From the NCBI RefSeq assembly GCF_003261235.1, contig NZ_CP030085.1, forward strand, positions 124,001 through 188,000: a stretch of 64,000 nt of DNA, written 5' to 3'. Origin of the DNA: Polynucleobacter paneuropaeus (GTDB taxonomy: Bacteria > Pseudomonadota > Gammaproteobacteria > Burkholderiales > Burkholderiaceae). The translations under genes and the position numbers were made by a program. This document shows, one piece after another, positions 52,238 to 60,783 of the stretch (its first letter is position 1; each line of letters starts with the position of its first letter). A model generated the notes under the pieces. It made no database searches, was not told the DNA's origin, and was given only the letters and a program-made list of their open reading frames with translations.

Positions 52238-52986
52238 AACTGACAGAGTGTTAGTCTAAAAGGTACGTCGACGTTGACGAGTTGCGCTTTTTTATCTCGA
52301 TCTGCTTTTAGAAAACGAATCGATAGCAAATATTTATTTGCACTAATCTCTGAGTACAGGCTGTCGTCCTCAAGAGCAATTCTCATCAATTGATAGACTT
52401 TTCCAGAAGGTGCTTGCTGGAATGAACCATTGTGACCAACTACATCCTTAGCTTCTCCAGACTGGCGCAGTAAGCGTAAAAATAATTGCCCAGCTTCATA
52501 CCAAGGCAATAAAGGAGTAATGTAATTTTCTAGTAAGGCGCGTCGCTCACTAACGGGGCTATTTTTCCAAGCATGGTAACTTGGTAAATCAATTGGACTC
52601 GTGCCTCCTGGAATATTCAGTCGAGTACGAATTGCATTCAACCATTCGCTTTCTGAAATGATAGTGTTGGGTTTTCCCATCGAGCGATTAATTTTAGATG
52701 CAGCGGCATCAATCTCGGCAATGGTCTGTAAGAGGGCCTCTTGATCCACTTTTTGCGAGGACTTCAAACCATTCAAAGAATATTTTTGACGCTCAAACTC
52801 TTTTAATAGAAGAGACTTGATATCTCCACGGGCGCCAATATCTCCTAAGTCAAACAAAATAGCGATGGCATTGTGATGAAGTTCAGGATCATCTGACCGT
52901 AAAAAATGATTAAAACGGGCGAACAAATACTCCAGCCGAAGCATGCTCCGGACTAATTCATTGAAGGGGTATTCGTAGACAATCAC
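52234..52986 (-). CDS. zapD: Z-ring-associated protein ZapD
   Basis: ZapD binds the FtsZ C-terminal peptide and bundles filaments. The 250-residue all-helical protein starts with GTG at MIVYEYPFNELVRSMLRLEYLF and shows family blocks such as FELGDIG-like FDLGDIGARGDIKSLLLKEFERQ and IDLPSYHAWKN. The site follows the coaE-pilBCD block as in related bacteria. Its partner FtsZ is encoded about 10 kb away in the same window. Confidence 0.93.
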   Translation of the reverse strand: MIVYEYPFNELVRSMLRLEYLFARFNHFLRSDDPELHHNAIAILFDLGDIGARGDIKSLLLKEFERQKYSLNGLKSSQKVDQEALLQTIAEIDAAASKINRSMGKPNTIISESEWLNAIRTRLNIPGGTSPIDLPSYHAWKNSPVSERRALLENYITPLLPWYEAGQLFLRLLRQSGEAKDVVGHNGSFQQAPSGKVYQLMRIALEDDSLYSEISANKYLLSIRFLKADRDKKAQLVNVDVPFRLTLCQF

Positions 52987-53012
52987 AAGCCCATATTCTA
53001 TGACGAACTAGG

Positions 53013-53648
53013 TTAGCTCTTGCGAATCTGTAGGATTTTTTGATGCAAAAGTCTGACTTGCTCTGCTAAGTCTTCCAGGCTACCCATATTTTTGACGACA
53101 GTATCGGCCTGCGCTAAGCGTTCAGTCCTTGTAGCCTGGGCTTGGAGGATGCTTTCAACCTCTTGTCTAGTGAGGTCATTTCGCTCCATTACCCGCTGGA
53201 TTTGCATCGCTTCAGAGCAATCAGCCACCACCACATGGTCAATAAACTGGAGCCAGTCAGAGGACTCCAATAGCAGCGGCACAACAAAAACAATGTAGGG
53301 TGCCTGATTTTCCACAGCCAAGCGGGCTTGTTCGATAGCTTTGGTCCGAATGAGGGGGTGGGTAATGGCCTCTAAGGCTTTTCTAGAATGTGGGTCCTCA
53401 AACACTAAAACACGCATCTTTTTCCTGTCTAGAGCACCATCTGCTTGGATAAATTCAGAACCAAAGCGTTCCCGAATAGGCTCAATCGCAGACCCTCCAG
53501 TGCTAGTTATTTGGTGTGCAATGACATCGGAGTCAACGATTGAGGCCCCATAACTGGCTAGCCTTTCTGCAATGGCAGATTTGCCTGATCCTATGCCTCC
53601 AGTTAGGCCAACTAGGGTCGCAGCATCCTTGAGAGTGCTTAAATTCAC
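53013..53648 (-). CDS. coaE: Dephospho-CoA kinase
   Basis: CoaE phosphorylates dephospho-CoA, the last step of coenzyme A synthesis. The P-loop LVGLTGGIGSGKSAIAERL, DSDVIAHQ, IEPIRERFG, LDRKKMR and the LID region (MERNDLTRQEVESI) are intact. I start at the GTG at 53648, which overlaps the pilD stop as GTGA and gives 211 residues; the longer frame would overlap pilD by 40 bases. Last gene but one before zapD in this strand's run. Confidence 0.95.
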   Translation of the reverse strand: MNLSTLKDAATLVGLTGGIGSGKSAIAERLASYGASIVDSDVIAHQITSTGGSAIEPIRERFGSEFIQADGALDRKKMRVLVFEDPHSRKALEAITHPLIRTKAIEQARLAVENQAPYIVFVVPLLLESSDWLQFIDHVVVADCSEAMQIQRVMERNDLTRQEVESILQAQATRTERLAQADTVVKNMGSLEDLAEQVRLLHQKILQIRKS

Positions 53649-54139
53649 CGAATGAGCAGAAGGGTTTGAAGTGCCTGAGGCCATAACACTTCTATGATGC
53701 CAGCAAAGGCCAAAAAGGGCCCAAAAGGAAAAGCATGGCTAATTTGTGATCGATGCCACTTGAGCCAAATGAAGCCCCCAACAAGGCCTGTTAAAGAGGC
53801 AATCAATAGGATCTCTGGTAAAGCACCAGCACCAAGCCAGGCACCCAAGGCAGCAAGAAGCTTGGCATCCCCCATGCCGATCCCATTATGCTTTTTGAAC
53901 ATGCGGTAAATGAAATTCATCACCCAAAGAAAGCCGTAACCAAAAATGCAGCCAAGCATGGCGTTGAAGGGCTCCGCAAAACCTTGCGATGCTAAAAAAT
54001 TAAAGCCCAGCCCTGAAAAAATTAGAGGAATCGTTAGAGCATTAGGGAGGCGAAAGCTGGTGAGATCGACATAGGCTAAATAAATAAGCACTAGTACAAG
54101 CGTAATTTGAATCCAGATCATAAGATTGGGGGCTTGCAT
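53645..54139 (-). CDS. pilD: Prepilin peptidase, short form without the N-terminal domain
   Basis: PilD cleaves leader peptides of type IV prepilins and pseudopilins. This protein has only 164 residues against about 280-290 in most PilD. The catalytic aspartates are present in YVDLTSFRLPNALTIP and in GIGMGDAKLLAALGAWLG (GxGD), with about five or six membrane spans. The N-terminal cysteine-rich methyltransferase domain is missing; the preceding gene ends right at its start, so it is not a frameshift relic. It should cleave but probably does not N-methylate. Confidence 0.9.
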   Translation of the reverse strand: MQAPNLMIWIQITLVLVLIYLAYVDLTSFRLPNALTIPLIFSGLGFNFLASQGFAEPFNAMLGCIFGYGFLWVMNFIYRMFKKHNGIGMGDAKLLAALGAWLGAGALPEILLIASLTGLVGGFIWLKWHRSQISHAFPFGPFLAFAGIIEVLWPQALQTLLLIR

Positions 54140-55212
54140 CAGACGACTTGTCCCAAGTTAAATATTGGCAGATACAGAATGACAACTAAGGCTCCAATAA
54201 TGAGGCCAATACCAATCATTAGCAAGGGCTCCATAGTTTGGCCCAGTGTTTTCAGTTCATTGCTAAGGCGGGTTTGCAAAACTTCTGCACGCTTATTCAA
54301 CATCTTTGCTAAGGAAGCACTCTCAGCGCCAATAGCAAGCAGATGCAGGGTTTCTTTATCAAATAAATAGAGATGTGGATCGGACTTGTTGAGAGACTCT
54401 CGTAATGGCCAACCTCGGGTGAGGTGTTTAAATAACTCTGCACTAAGATCGTGGCTTAACCAATGATTTGAGGATTGGGCAGTAATACGAATTGCATCAG
54501 GTAGTGCTAATCCAGAGTGCAGCAGATGACCTAGGGTGCGGCACCAATTACTCAAAGTGGCTAAGCGGAGAAGATTGCCAAAGATCGGCAGCTCAAAGCT
54601 AATTCGATCACATAGTTTCTGCAGTCGAACTGATCGAACCCAAAAAAATATAAAGATACTGGCTCCACCAAGGCTCAATAGCGCAATAAATAGAGAGAAC
54701 TCTTTAATTAAATCTGAAGTTGCAATCAATATCGAAGTGGCGGGTGGTAGCTCTGCGCGGAAATTGGCAAAGACCTCTTTAAAAACAGGAATTACCCAAA
54801 TCATCATCGCTACGAGTAAAAAAAGTGAGCTGATTAAAGTAATGAGAGGGTAGGTTAATGCTTGTCGGATCTGACTGCTTAACTCCATTTTGGCACTCAG
54901 TTGCCGGCAAATTGTCCGCAGGGCCAATTCAAGATCGCCAGTGCGCTCGCTCACTCGAATCAAGTTAATGAATTCTGGTGAGAATAAGTCTGCTTGCAGT
55001 AATAAACTCTGAGTAAGGCTATTACCTTGTTTCAGTTTGGTATAAAGCTTAGGCAAAAAGTGGTCGTAGTCTGACCCGTTTACCTTCTGGAGTAGTTCAA
55101 TTGCATTAAGCAGGGGTAGACCAGACTCCAGTAGGCTCAACAGTTGCTCTGCAAACTGGAGCTGTCCTTTGATTCCTAAATGGCGACGCAGTAGGAAGTG
55201 CATCATCAGCAA
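54139..55212 (-). CDS. pilC: Type IV pilus / type II secretion inner-membrane protein PilC
   Basis: PilC (GspF family) is the inner-membrane platform on which pilin polymerisation is driven. The 357-residue protein shows the two T2SS-F repeats: LLSLLESGLPLLNAIELLQ with VSERTGDLELALRTICRQ and a later repeat LLHSGLALPDAIRI with AIGAESASLAKMLNKRAEVLQ, three membrane spans, and a C-terminal MEPLLMIGIGLIIGALVVILYLPIF. At 357 residues it is shorter than PilC of pseudomonads (about 405), losing part of the N-terminus. It overlaps both neighbours, so it forms one unit with pilB and pilD. Confidence 0.9.
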   Translation of the reverse strand: MLMMHFLLRRHLGIKGQLQFAEQLLSLLESGLPLLNAIELLQKVNGSDYDHFLPKLYTKLKQGNSLTQSLLLQADLFSPEFINLIRVSERTGDLELALRTICRQLSAKMELSSQIRQALTYPLITLISSLFLLVAMMIWVIPVFKEVFANFRAELPPATSILIATSDLIKEFSLFIALLSLGGASIFIFFWVRSVRLQKLCDRISFELPIFGNLLRLATLSNWCRTLGHLLHSGLALPDAIRITAQSSNHWLSHDLSAELFKHLTRGWPLRESLNKSDPHLYLFDKETLHLLAIGAESASLAKMLNKRAEVLQTRLSNELKTLGQTMEPLLMIGIGLIIGALVVILYLPIFNLGQVV

Positions 55213-56279
55213 TAAGACCCAATTTCATGGGTAAGCAGATCTGGATTGATCAGACCTTGCCGAACATAATGCATACCCGCTGAATGCATATTTAGAGAAC
55301 ATGTATCTTGACTAAAAATCATGCGGTGATTCAATACTTCATGGACGCCAATTCTGCCAAAGTAACCAGAACCTTTGCACTTTGAGCAATCGGAGTCCAG
55401 AGTGCGCCCTTTGCATTTTTGGCAATAGGCCTTTACTAGACGTTGAGAGCTTACACAATGTAGACAAGATTCAATATGTTCCTGTTCAATACCCAAAGTT
55501 TTAAGACGTGCAATCGCACCGCGTGCATTACGAGTATGGAGTGTGCTGAGAACCAGATGCCCAGTTTGAGCTGCTTCAATGACTACTCGAGCTGAGGCCG
55601 AGTCTCTAATTTCTCCAATCATGAGTACATCGGGGTCTTGACGTAACAGTGCGCGAATAATTGTTGCAAAATCGAGGCCTGCTTTTTCATGGAATGACAC
55701 TTGGTTAATACCAGGGAGCCGAATTTCAATCGGGTCTTCAATCGAGCAAAGATTTTTCTCAGGTTGATTTAACTCTCTTAGACAGCTGTATAGGGTACGC
55801 GTTTTACCTGATCCCGTTGGTCCTGTAACCAATATCAAACCATGAGGCTGATGAATTGCTGAGCGAAAAATAGCTAGCTGTTCTGGTAGCAAACCAACGC
55901 GATCTAAGGAAAGTTCCTCAATCAGACTTGGCAGAATTCGGACTACTGCTTTTTCTCCATGAAGTGTCGGCATAGTTGATACACGACAATCAACATCAGG
56001 TTTACTAAAGTCTGTTCCAATACAAAGCCGACCATCTTGAGGAAGGCGCCTTTCAGCAATATCCAGGCGAGCCAATATCTTGATGCGGGTGATTAAGCGC
56101 TCATGCAGGGAGTTTGGGTGGGAGACGAGATGCTGAAGTGCCCCATCAATTCGGAGGCGAACTACGGTTTCTTGAGAGCTAGCTTCAATATGAATATCCG
56201 AAGCCTTTGATTGCAATGCAGTGACAGTAATTTCATGCCAGGCTCGGATGATGAAGCTGTCATCTTCAAATTGACTCAA
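55206..56279 (-). CDS. pilB: Type IV pilus assembly ATPase PilB, short form
   Basis: PilB/GspE-type hexameric ATPases power pilus extension. The 357-residue protein has the N2-type segment SKASDIHIEASSQETVVRLRIDG, Walker A VTGPTGSGKTRTLYS, the aspartate box SIEDPIEIRLPGINQ, Walker B QDPDVLMIGEIRD, the histidine box AQTGHLVLSTLHT, and the tetracysteine metal motif CQKCKGR...CSKCKGSGYFGR. It lacks the N1 (MshEN) domain, making it about 200 residues shorter than typical PilB. A T2SS role is also possible. It follows the CNNM-type gene with a four-base overlap. Confidence 0.9.
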   Translation of the reverse strand: MSQFEDDSFIIRAWHEITVTALQSKASDIHIEASSQETVVRLRIDGALQHLVSHPNSLHERLITRIKILARLDIAERRLPQDGRLCIGTDFSKPDVDCRVSTMPTLHGEKAVVRILPSLIEELSLDRVGLLPEQLAIFRSAIHQPHGLILVTGPTGSGKTRTLYSCLRELNQPEKNLCSIEDPIEIRLPGINQVSFHEKAGLDFATIIRALLRQDPDVLMIGEIRDSASARVVIEAAQTGHLVLSTLHTRNARGAIARLKTLGIEQEHIESCLHCVSSQRLVKAYCQKCKGRTLDSDCSKCKGSGYFGRIGVHEVLNHRMIFSQDTCSLNMHSAGMHYVRQGLINPDLLTHEIGSYC

Positions 56280-57565
56280 GCCCCACCGATGAAACTATGG
56301 GGTTGATGGAGTTTGACGGTTTTAATTCCTTGATCATCGAACTGGACAATTTCCATCACGATACCTGCAATTCGAATGCTCACATCATGGTCTGGAATAG
56401 CCTCTAGTTTTTCTAGGATGAGCCCATTCAGTGTCCTTGGCCCATCTAGTGGTAGCTCTAGATTGAGCAAACGATTCAAATCACGCAACGAGGCACTTCC
56501 ACTCGCGATATAAGTTCCGTCTTCTAGCCAGCGGGCCTCATTAGATAGATTGGAGAATGAGGTAGTGAACTCACCAATCAGCTCCTCAACGATGTCTTCG
56601 AAAGTAACTAAGCCTAATACCTCACCATATTCATTCACTACCAGACTGAGACGCTGCTGGTTATCTTGAAAAAATTGCATTTGCTGCAATACAGGCGTTC
56701 CGCTAGGAATGAAATAGGGTTCATTCAATAGGGCTCTAAAGTCTTCATGCTCGAGCTCTTGATGGCCCAGCAGGCTAAGCGCTTTTTTAACAGACAAAAT
56801 GCCAATAATTTTTTCTGAGTCGCCATCACATACGGGTAATTTATTGTGATAACAGGTTTCTAAATCTTCAATCACATCCCGAATTGGTCTAGAGATATCT
56901 AGCATTTCAATTTTTGCTCTCGGCGTCATGACATCATCTACCAAAATATTTTCAAGATTGAATAGATTCAGTAAAATATTACGGTGATGATTTGAAGAGA
57001 AGCGGCTCGATTCCAAAACCAAACTACGCAATTCTTCTTTACTCAGAGCTTTATGTTCAGTAGAGGCCTCTAGTCTGAAAAGACTCATCAAGCTAGATAC
57101 AAAGTAGTTAATAAACCAAAGCAGAGGTTTGAGGATAAAAATTAATGGTAGGATGAGCCAGCCAACGCTTGATGAAATCCGTTCTGGAAATGCTGCACCA
57201 ATCACTTTAGGAGTGATCTCGCTAAAAACAATAATGAGAAATGCAGCGACTAAGGTCGCAATTGAGAGAACATAACCAGTATCGCCAAAGAAGTGTAGGG
57301 CAATGCCTGTAACTAAAATCGATAAAACGGTATTAATTAAATTATTCGAAATCAACAGTACTGAAAGTAAAGAATCAATTCTTTTAAGGAGTTTTTCGGC
57401 TAGAGCTGCACCAGTATTACCAGCCTTGGCCATGGCTCGTAAGCGGTGGCGATTAGCTGAAATCATGCTGGTCTCGGCCATCGAGAAAAATCCCGAAAGA
57501 GCTAGCAAGAAAATGACTAAAGCAACTTGACCATAAAAAGGCCAGTCGTGAAAAAAGTTATCCAT
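56276..57565 (-). CDS. CNNM/CorC-family transporter-like protein (DUF21-CBS-CorC)
   Basis: The 429-residue protein has an N-terminal DUF21 membrane domain with four spans (ALSGFFSMAETSMISANRHRL), a CBS pair (VDDVMTPRAKIEML, NKLPVCDGDSEKIIGIL, LSLVVNEYGEVLGLVTFEDIVEELIGEF) and a C-terminal CorC_HlyC domain (ARWLEDGTYIASGSASLRDLN). Such proteins relate to Mg2+/Co2+ or polyamine export and were once called hemolysins. I start at the ATG at 57565 (MDNFFHDW) because the nine codons above it look non-coding. It is divergent from ogt. Confidence 0.9.
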   Translation of the reverse strand: MDNFFHDWPFYGQVALVIFLLALSGFFSMAETSMISANRHRLRAMAKAGNTGAALAEKLLKRIDSLLSVLLISNNLINTVLSILVTGIALHFFGDTGYVLSIATLVAAFLIIVFSEITPKVIGAAFPERISSSVGWLILPLIFILKPLLWFINYFVSSLMSLFRLEASTEHKALSKEELRSLVLESSRFSSNHHRNILLNLFNLENILVDDVMTPRAKIEMLDISRPIRDVIEDLETCYHNKLPVCDGDSEKIIGILSVKKALSLLGHQELEHEDFRALLNEPYFIPSGTPVLQQMQFFQDNQQRLSLVVNEYGEVLGLVTFEDIVEELIGEFTTSFSNLSNEARWLEDGTYIASGSASLRDLNRLLNLELPLDGPRTLNGLILEKLEAIPDHDVSIRIAGIVMEIVQFDDQGIKTVKLHQPHSFIGGA

Positions 57566-57666
57566 TGAATCTATCTTTAAATGACATGACAATCAATATA
57601 GCAAAGTAGTAGCTAGAGAGCTATCAATCCGTGTCCGCAGGTCAATACAGCTTTCTTAAACCTATG

Positions 57667-57680
57667 TCAGAATATTCTGA
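57667..57680. promoter_or_regulatory. Perfect 14-bp palindrome touching the ogt start codon
   Basis: TCAGAATATTCTGA is self-complementary over all 14 bases and ends directly before the ATG at 57681. The site could be a regulator operator or could fold in mRNA to hide the start. It leaves no room for a Shine-Dalgarno sequence, so ogt translation would depend on another mechanism. Confidence 0.55.
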
Positions 57681-58193
57681 ATGACTACCCCTAAATCTAT
57701 TGCCGATCTAGAAGCTTCAAATTACTGCGTGATTCAAGCGCCTTTTGGCCACCTAGGAATCTGGACTGAGGTGGTTGATGGTAGTTTGATGCTTTCTAGG
57801 ATCGACTACCTGCCTACTAAATCTAAGCTGATTGCGCCAAGAAATTTATTGGCAAAAGAGGTTCAGAAGCAGTGCATGGCCTATTTTAAAGATCCCCACT
57901 ATGTGTTTGATATTCCACTTAAGCCCATTGGCACAGTCCATCAAGAAAAGGTCTGGCGTTCTACACAACAGATTCCATTAGGTCAAACGGCAACCTATGG
58001 AGAGATCGCGAGCAAAATTAAAAGTGGGCCAAGAGCAGTCGGAAATGCTTGTGGGGCCAACCCTTTTCCTCTTATTACGCCTTGTCATCGAGTTGTCAGT
58101 GCACAAGGGCTTGGGGGCTATATGCAGGAAGATTCACCTGGCTTCTATCGCGCCATCAAAATTTGGCTATTACGTCACGAAGGTGTTTTGTAA
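57681..58193 (+). CDS. ogt: Methylated-DNA--protein-cysteine methyltransferase
   Basis: This suicide enzyme moves alkyl groups from O6-alkylguanine to its own cysteine. The 170-residue protein has the DNA-binding helix-turn-helix with the arginine finger GPRAVGNACGANPFPLITPCHRVV, read in pieces around residues 113-136; the acceptor cysteine is in PCHRV. No Ada-type regulatory N-terminal domain is present, so it is an Ogt-like repair enzyme. Its end overlaps the convergent squalene-synthase-like gene by 19 bases. Confidence 0.94.
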   Translation: MTTPKSIADLEASNYCVIQAPFGHLGIWTEVVDGSLMLSRIDYLPTKSKLIAPRNLLAKEVQKQCMAYFKDPHYVFDIPLKPIGTVHQEKVWRSTQQIPLGQTATYGEIASKIKSGPRAVGNACGANPFPLITPCHRVVSAQGLGGYMQEDSPGFYRAIKIWLLRHEGVL

Positions 58194-59167
58194 GAAGACT
58201 TCGCGAGCTTTCTGAGATCTTGGCTGCTCAGATAGAAAAAGAGTTTGACAAGAAGATTGCTGTGGGCTGCCAGCTTTGTAAAGCCATAAACTCCCCAAAC
58301 CACCTTTCGAGTGAGTTTTGGTTCGGAAATCTTTTTGGCAGAGGCTTTCTGAGCAATAGTATTTAGAGTCAAGGCTGCTAATCCAAAAGCTAAAAAGCAA
58401 AATCGGCGAATACCGACTTCTTGTTTTGGAATAATTAGAATGTAATTGCAAGCTTCCATGAGTTTGCGGTAAGCGATATTCAGCAGATCAATTTGACTCA
58501 TTTTGGAGGGCTTCCAAGAAACGCCCCGGGCGCGATCCTCTGAGGAATCCTTCAAGATATTGGTCATCTGTAGAGCTTGCCCAAAACCGACACTTAAAGA
58601 TTCATGACTCCTCATGCATTGAGCAAAATGAGACGAGTGATTGCCAAAGAGATTGGTGAGTAGTTCTCCAACAACTCCAGCAACGACGTAACAATATTCT
58701 TCAAATTCAGCTAAATCACTTAATCCTTCTGTTGATTGTTTGGTGTGGAAGCGAGACATGCCTAAGGACATAATCGATACGCATTGGTTTACCGCCTCTT
58801 GATCTTTGGGGGAGCAGGCATGCAAAATTCTCAAGACAGCGGGCGTATGTTCAATAAGATCAAGTTCACTCGGGTTGGAATGGGTATTGAGAGCAGCGAG
58901 GCAAGGCCTTATAAATTCTTCGGCAGTGATCTTGCCCATCAAGCTATCTAAGAACAGTTGCGATAGTGCTTGTTTAGTAGGTGGACTGAGGTCGGGTGCA
59001 TCCTCGATCGTATCGACAATGCGACAGAGTAGATATGCGTTGCCAACCACTTTTTCTAGGGCCTCTGGTAGCAAGGGGATAGTAAGCGCGAAGGTGCGCG
59101 AAACCGAGCCCAGAATCACTTTTTGATAGGCTAGGTCGGCTTGCAGGGTTGCCGAGGAAGTATTCAC
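58175..59167 (-). CDS. Squalene/phytoene synthase family protein, eukaryote-like squalene synthase type
   Basis: The 330-residue protein joins two prenyl diphosphates, probably two farnesyl diphosphates to presqualene/squalene. It has SVSRTFALTIPLLP, the first aspartate-rich motif in CRIVDTIEDAPDLS, YCYVVAGVVGELLTNLFG, and the second motif in FGQALQMTNILKDSSEDRARGVSW. The YC-x-VAG-VG and C-terminal hydrophobic part resemble eukaryotic-type squalene synthase more than HpnC/HpnD. It starts with GTG. No cyclase gene lies nearby, so its end product (hopanoid or carotenoid) is unknown. Confidence 0.85.
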   Translation of the reverse strand: MNTSSATLQADLAYQKVILGSVSRTFALTIPLLPEALEKVVGNAYLLCRIVDTIEDAPDLSPPTKQALSQLFLDSLMGKITAEEFIRPCLAALNTHSNPSELDLIEHTPAVLRILHACSPKDQEAVNQCVSIMSLGMSRFHTKQSTEGLSDLAEFEEYCYVVAGVVGELLTNLFGNHSSHFAQCMRSHESLSVGFGQALQMTNILKDSSEDRARGVSWKPSKMSQIDLLNIAYRKLMEACNYILIIPKQEVGIRRFCFLAFGLAALTLNTIAQKASAKKISEPKLTRKVVWGVYGFTKLAAHSNLLVKLFFYLSSQDLRKLAKSSYKTPS

Positions 59168-59216
59168 GCCTGAATTATGTCAGAAGGGCTTGCTTCAAGT
59201 TGGTTCAAAACCTTCC

Positions 59217-59244
59217 TTTGCCATAAGTGACAAGATCTTATAAT
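59217..59244 (+). promoter_or_regulatory. Probable promoter of the sodium:solute symporter gene
   Basis: TATAAT at 59239-59244 is a perfect -10. The -35 is weak: TTTGCC at 59217-59222 with a 16-bp spacer. The GTG start lies 28 bases downstream of the -10, with AAAGGA between. Confidence 0.5.
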
Positions 59245-59271
59245 TTGGCAAATTCATAAAGGAACTGGCTT

Positions 59272-60684
59272 GTGCTGATTTGGTTTGTGATTATTTATTG
59301 GATTATTTCAGTGGGCATTGGCCTCTGGGCTGCGTTGCGCGTCAAGAATACGGCTGACTTTGCTGCTGCTGGCCATAGCCTACCTCTTCCAATTGTTACT
59401 GCAACGGTATTTGCTACCTGGTTTGGTTCAGAAACTGTACTTGGCATTCCGGCAACTTTCCTAAAAGAGGGAATGGGCGGAATCGTGGCAGATCCTTTTG
59501 GTTCTTCACTCTGCTTAATTTTGGTGGGGCTCTTTTTTGCTCGTCATTTATACAGCCGAAAAATGCTCACCATTGGCGATTTCTTTAGAGAAAAATATGG
59601 CCGTACGGTTGAGGTTCTCGTCACACTTTGTATTGTGGTGTCTTACCTTGGTTGGGTTGCAGCACAAGTGAAGGCTTTAGGTTTGGTATTCAACGTTGTA
59701 TCAGAGGGAAGTATTTCTCAAACAGGCGGCATGCTCATTGGTGCCTGTAGTGTTTTGATATACACCTTATTTGGCGGAATGTGGTCAGTAGCGATTACTG
59801 ACTTTATTCAGATGATCATCATCGTGATCGGGATGCTATATATCGGCGGCGAAATGTCGACGCAAACTGGTGGAGTCATGCCTGTGATTCAACATGCAGC
59901 TGCCGCAGGCAAGTTTCATTTCTGGCCCGATATGAATCTAGCTTCGATGCTAGGTTTTATTGCTGCTCTATTCACCATGATGCTAGGTTCAATACCTCAG
60001 CAAGATGTGTTCCAACGCATTACCTCATCTAAAAATGTCAATATTGCTGTACAAGCTGCGATCTTGGGTGGGGTCCTCTATTTTATTTTTGCTTTTGTGC
60101 CCCTGTATTTAGCCTACTCTGCAACGCTAATTAGCCCAGACTTAGTGAATAAGTATCTTGATACTGACCCACAAATGATCTTGCCAAAGTTAGTCTTAAA
60201 TCATGCTCCGATGATTGCGCAAATTATGTTTTTTGGCGCTTTACTCTCTGCGATTAAGAGTTGCGCCAGCGCCACCTTGTTAGCGCCCTCCGTCACCTTT
60301 GCCGAGAATATTGTTAAGGGATTTTTTAGGCATCTTAGTGATCAGCAGTTATTGAAAATCATGCGTATCACTGTAATTTGTTTCGCTGTAGTGGTTACTT
60401 TCTTTGCTGTTAATTCACAACTGTCTATCTTCAAGATGGTTGAGAGTGCCTATAAGGTCACTCTTGTCGCAGCTTTTGTACCCCTTGCTTTTGGAGTGTA
60501 TTGGTCAAAAGCCAATTCCTTAGGTGGTTTGCTGGCAGTTGTCTTTGGACTTACCGTTTGGATTAGTTGTGAAATTTTGGCTCCGGAGGCTGTAATGCCT
60601 CCGCAGCTGGCCGGTTTGTTGGCAAGCATATTTGGGATGATTGCAGGAGGGTTTACCCCAAGATCACTCCTAAAACCTGTTTAA
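59272..60684 (+). CDS. Sodium:solute symporter (SSS) family transporter
   Basis: The 470-residue membrane protein has about 13 spans and the SSS family look: DFAAAGHSLPLPIVTATVFATWFGSETVLGIP (in pieces), LFFARHLYSRKMLTIGDFFREKYGR, TLFGGMWSVAITDFIQM, GSIPQQDVFQRI and SAIKSCASATLLAPS. It should couple solute uptake to sodium. The solute cannot be assigned. GTG start with AAAGGA upstream. It is divergent from the squalene-synthase-like gene. Confidence 0.9.
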   Translation: MLIWFVIIYWIISVGIGLWAALRVKNTADFAAAGHSLPLPIVTATVFATWFGSETVLGIPATFLKEGMGGIVADPFGSSLCLILVGLFFARHLYSRKMLTIGDFFREKYGRTVEVLVTLCIVVSYLGWVAAQVKALGLVFNVVSEGSISQTGGMLIGACSVLIYTLFGGMWSVAITDFIQMIIIVIGMLYIGGEMSTQTGGVMPVIQHAAAAGKFHFWPDMNLASMLGFIAALFTMMLGSIPQQDVFQRITSSKNVNIAVQAAILGGVLYFIFAFVPLYLAYSATLISPDLVNKYLDTDPQMILPKLVLNHAPMIAQIMFFGALLSAIKSCASATLLAPSVTFAENIVKGFFRHLSDQQLLKIMRITVICFAVVVTFFAVNSQLSIFKMVESAYKVTLVAAFVPLAFGVYWSKANSLGGLLAVVFGLTVWISCEILAPEAVMPPQLAGLLASIFGMIAGGFTPRSLLKPV

Positions 60685-60721
60685 AGACTGCTATTACTTA
60701 TAAATTCAGTAATTTTTAATC

Positions 60722-60750
60722 TTGAACCGCAAAATAATCTCCTCTAATAT
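60722..60750 (+). promoter_or_regulatory. Promoter of the ketopantoate-reductase-like gene
   Basis: TTGAAC (60722-60727) and TAATAT (60745-60750) are spaced exactly 17 bp. The ATG lies 33 bases after the -10, with AAGG as ribosome site. Confidence 0.6.
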
Positions 60751-60783
60751 GACAGTAATTCAATCTTTTTTCGCAAGGTAGTT

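Noticed and set aside
53645..54300. pilD as a frameshifted full-length gene
   Set aside because: The upstream sequence encodes the intact end of pilC in another frame, with TGATG coupling, so no lost N-terminal half can be hidden there.
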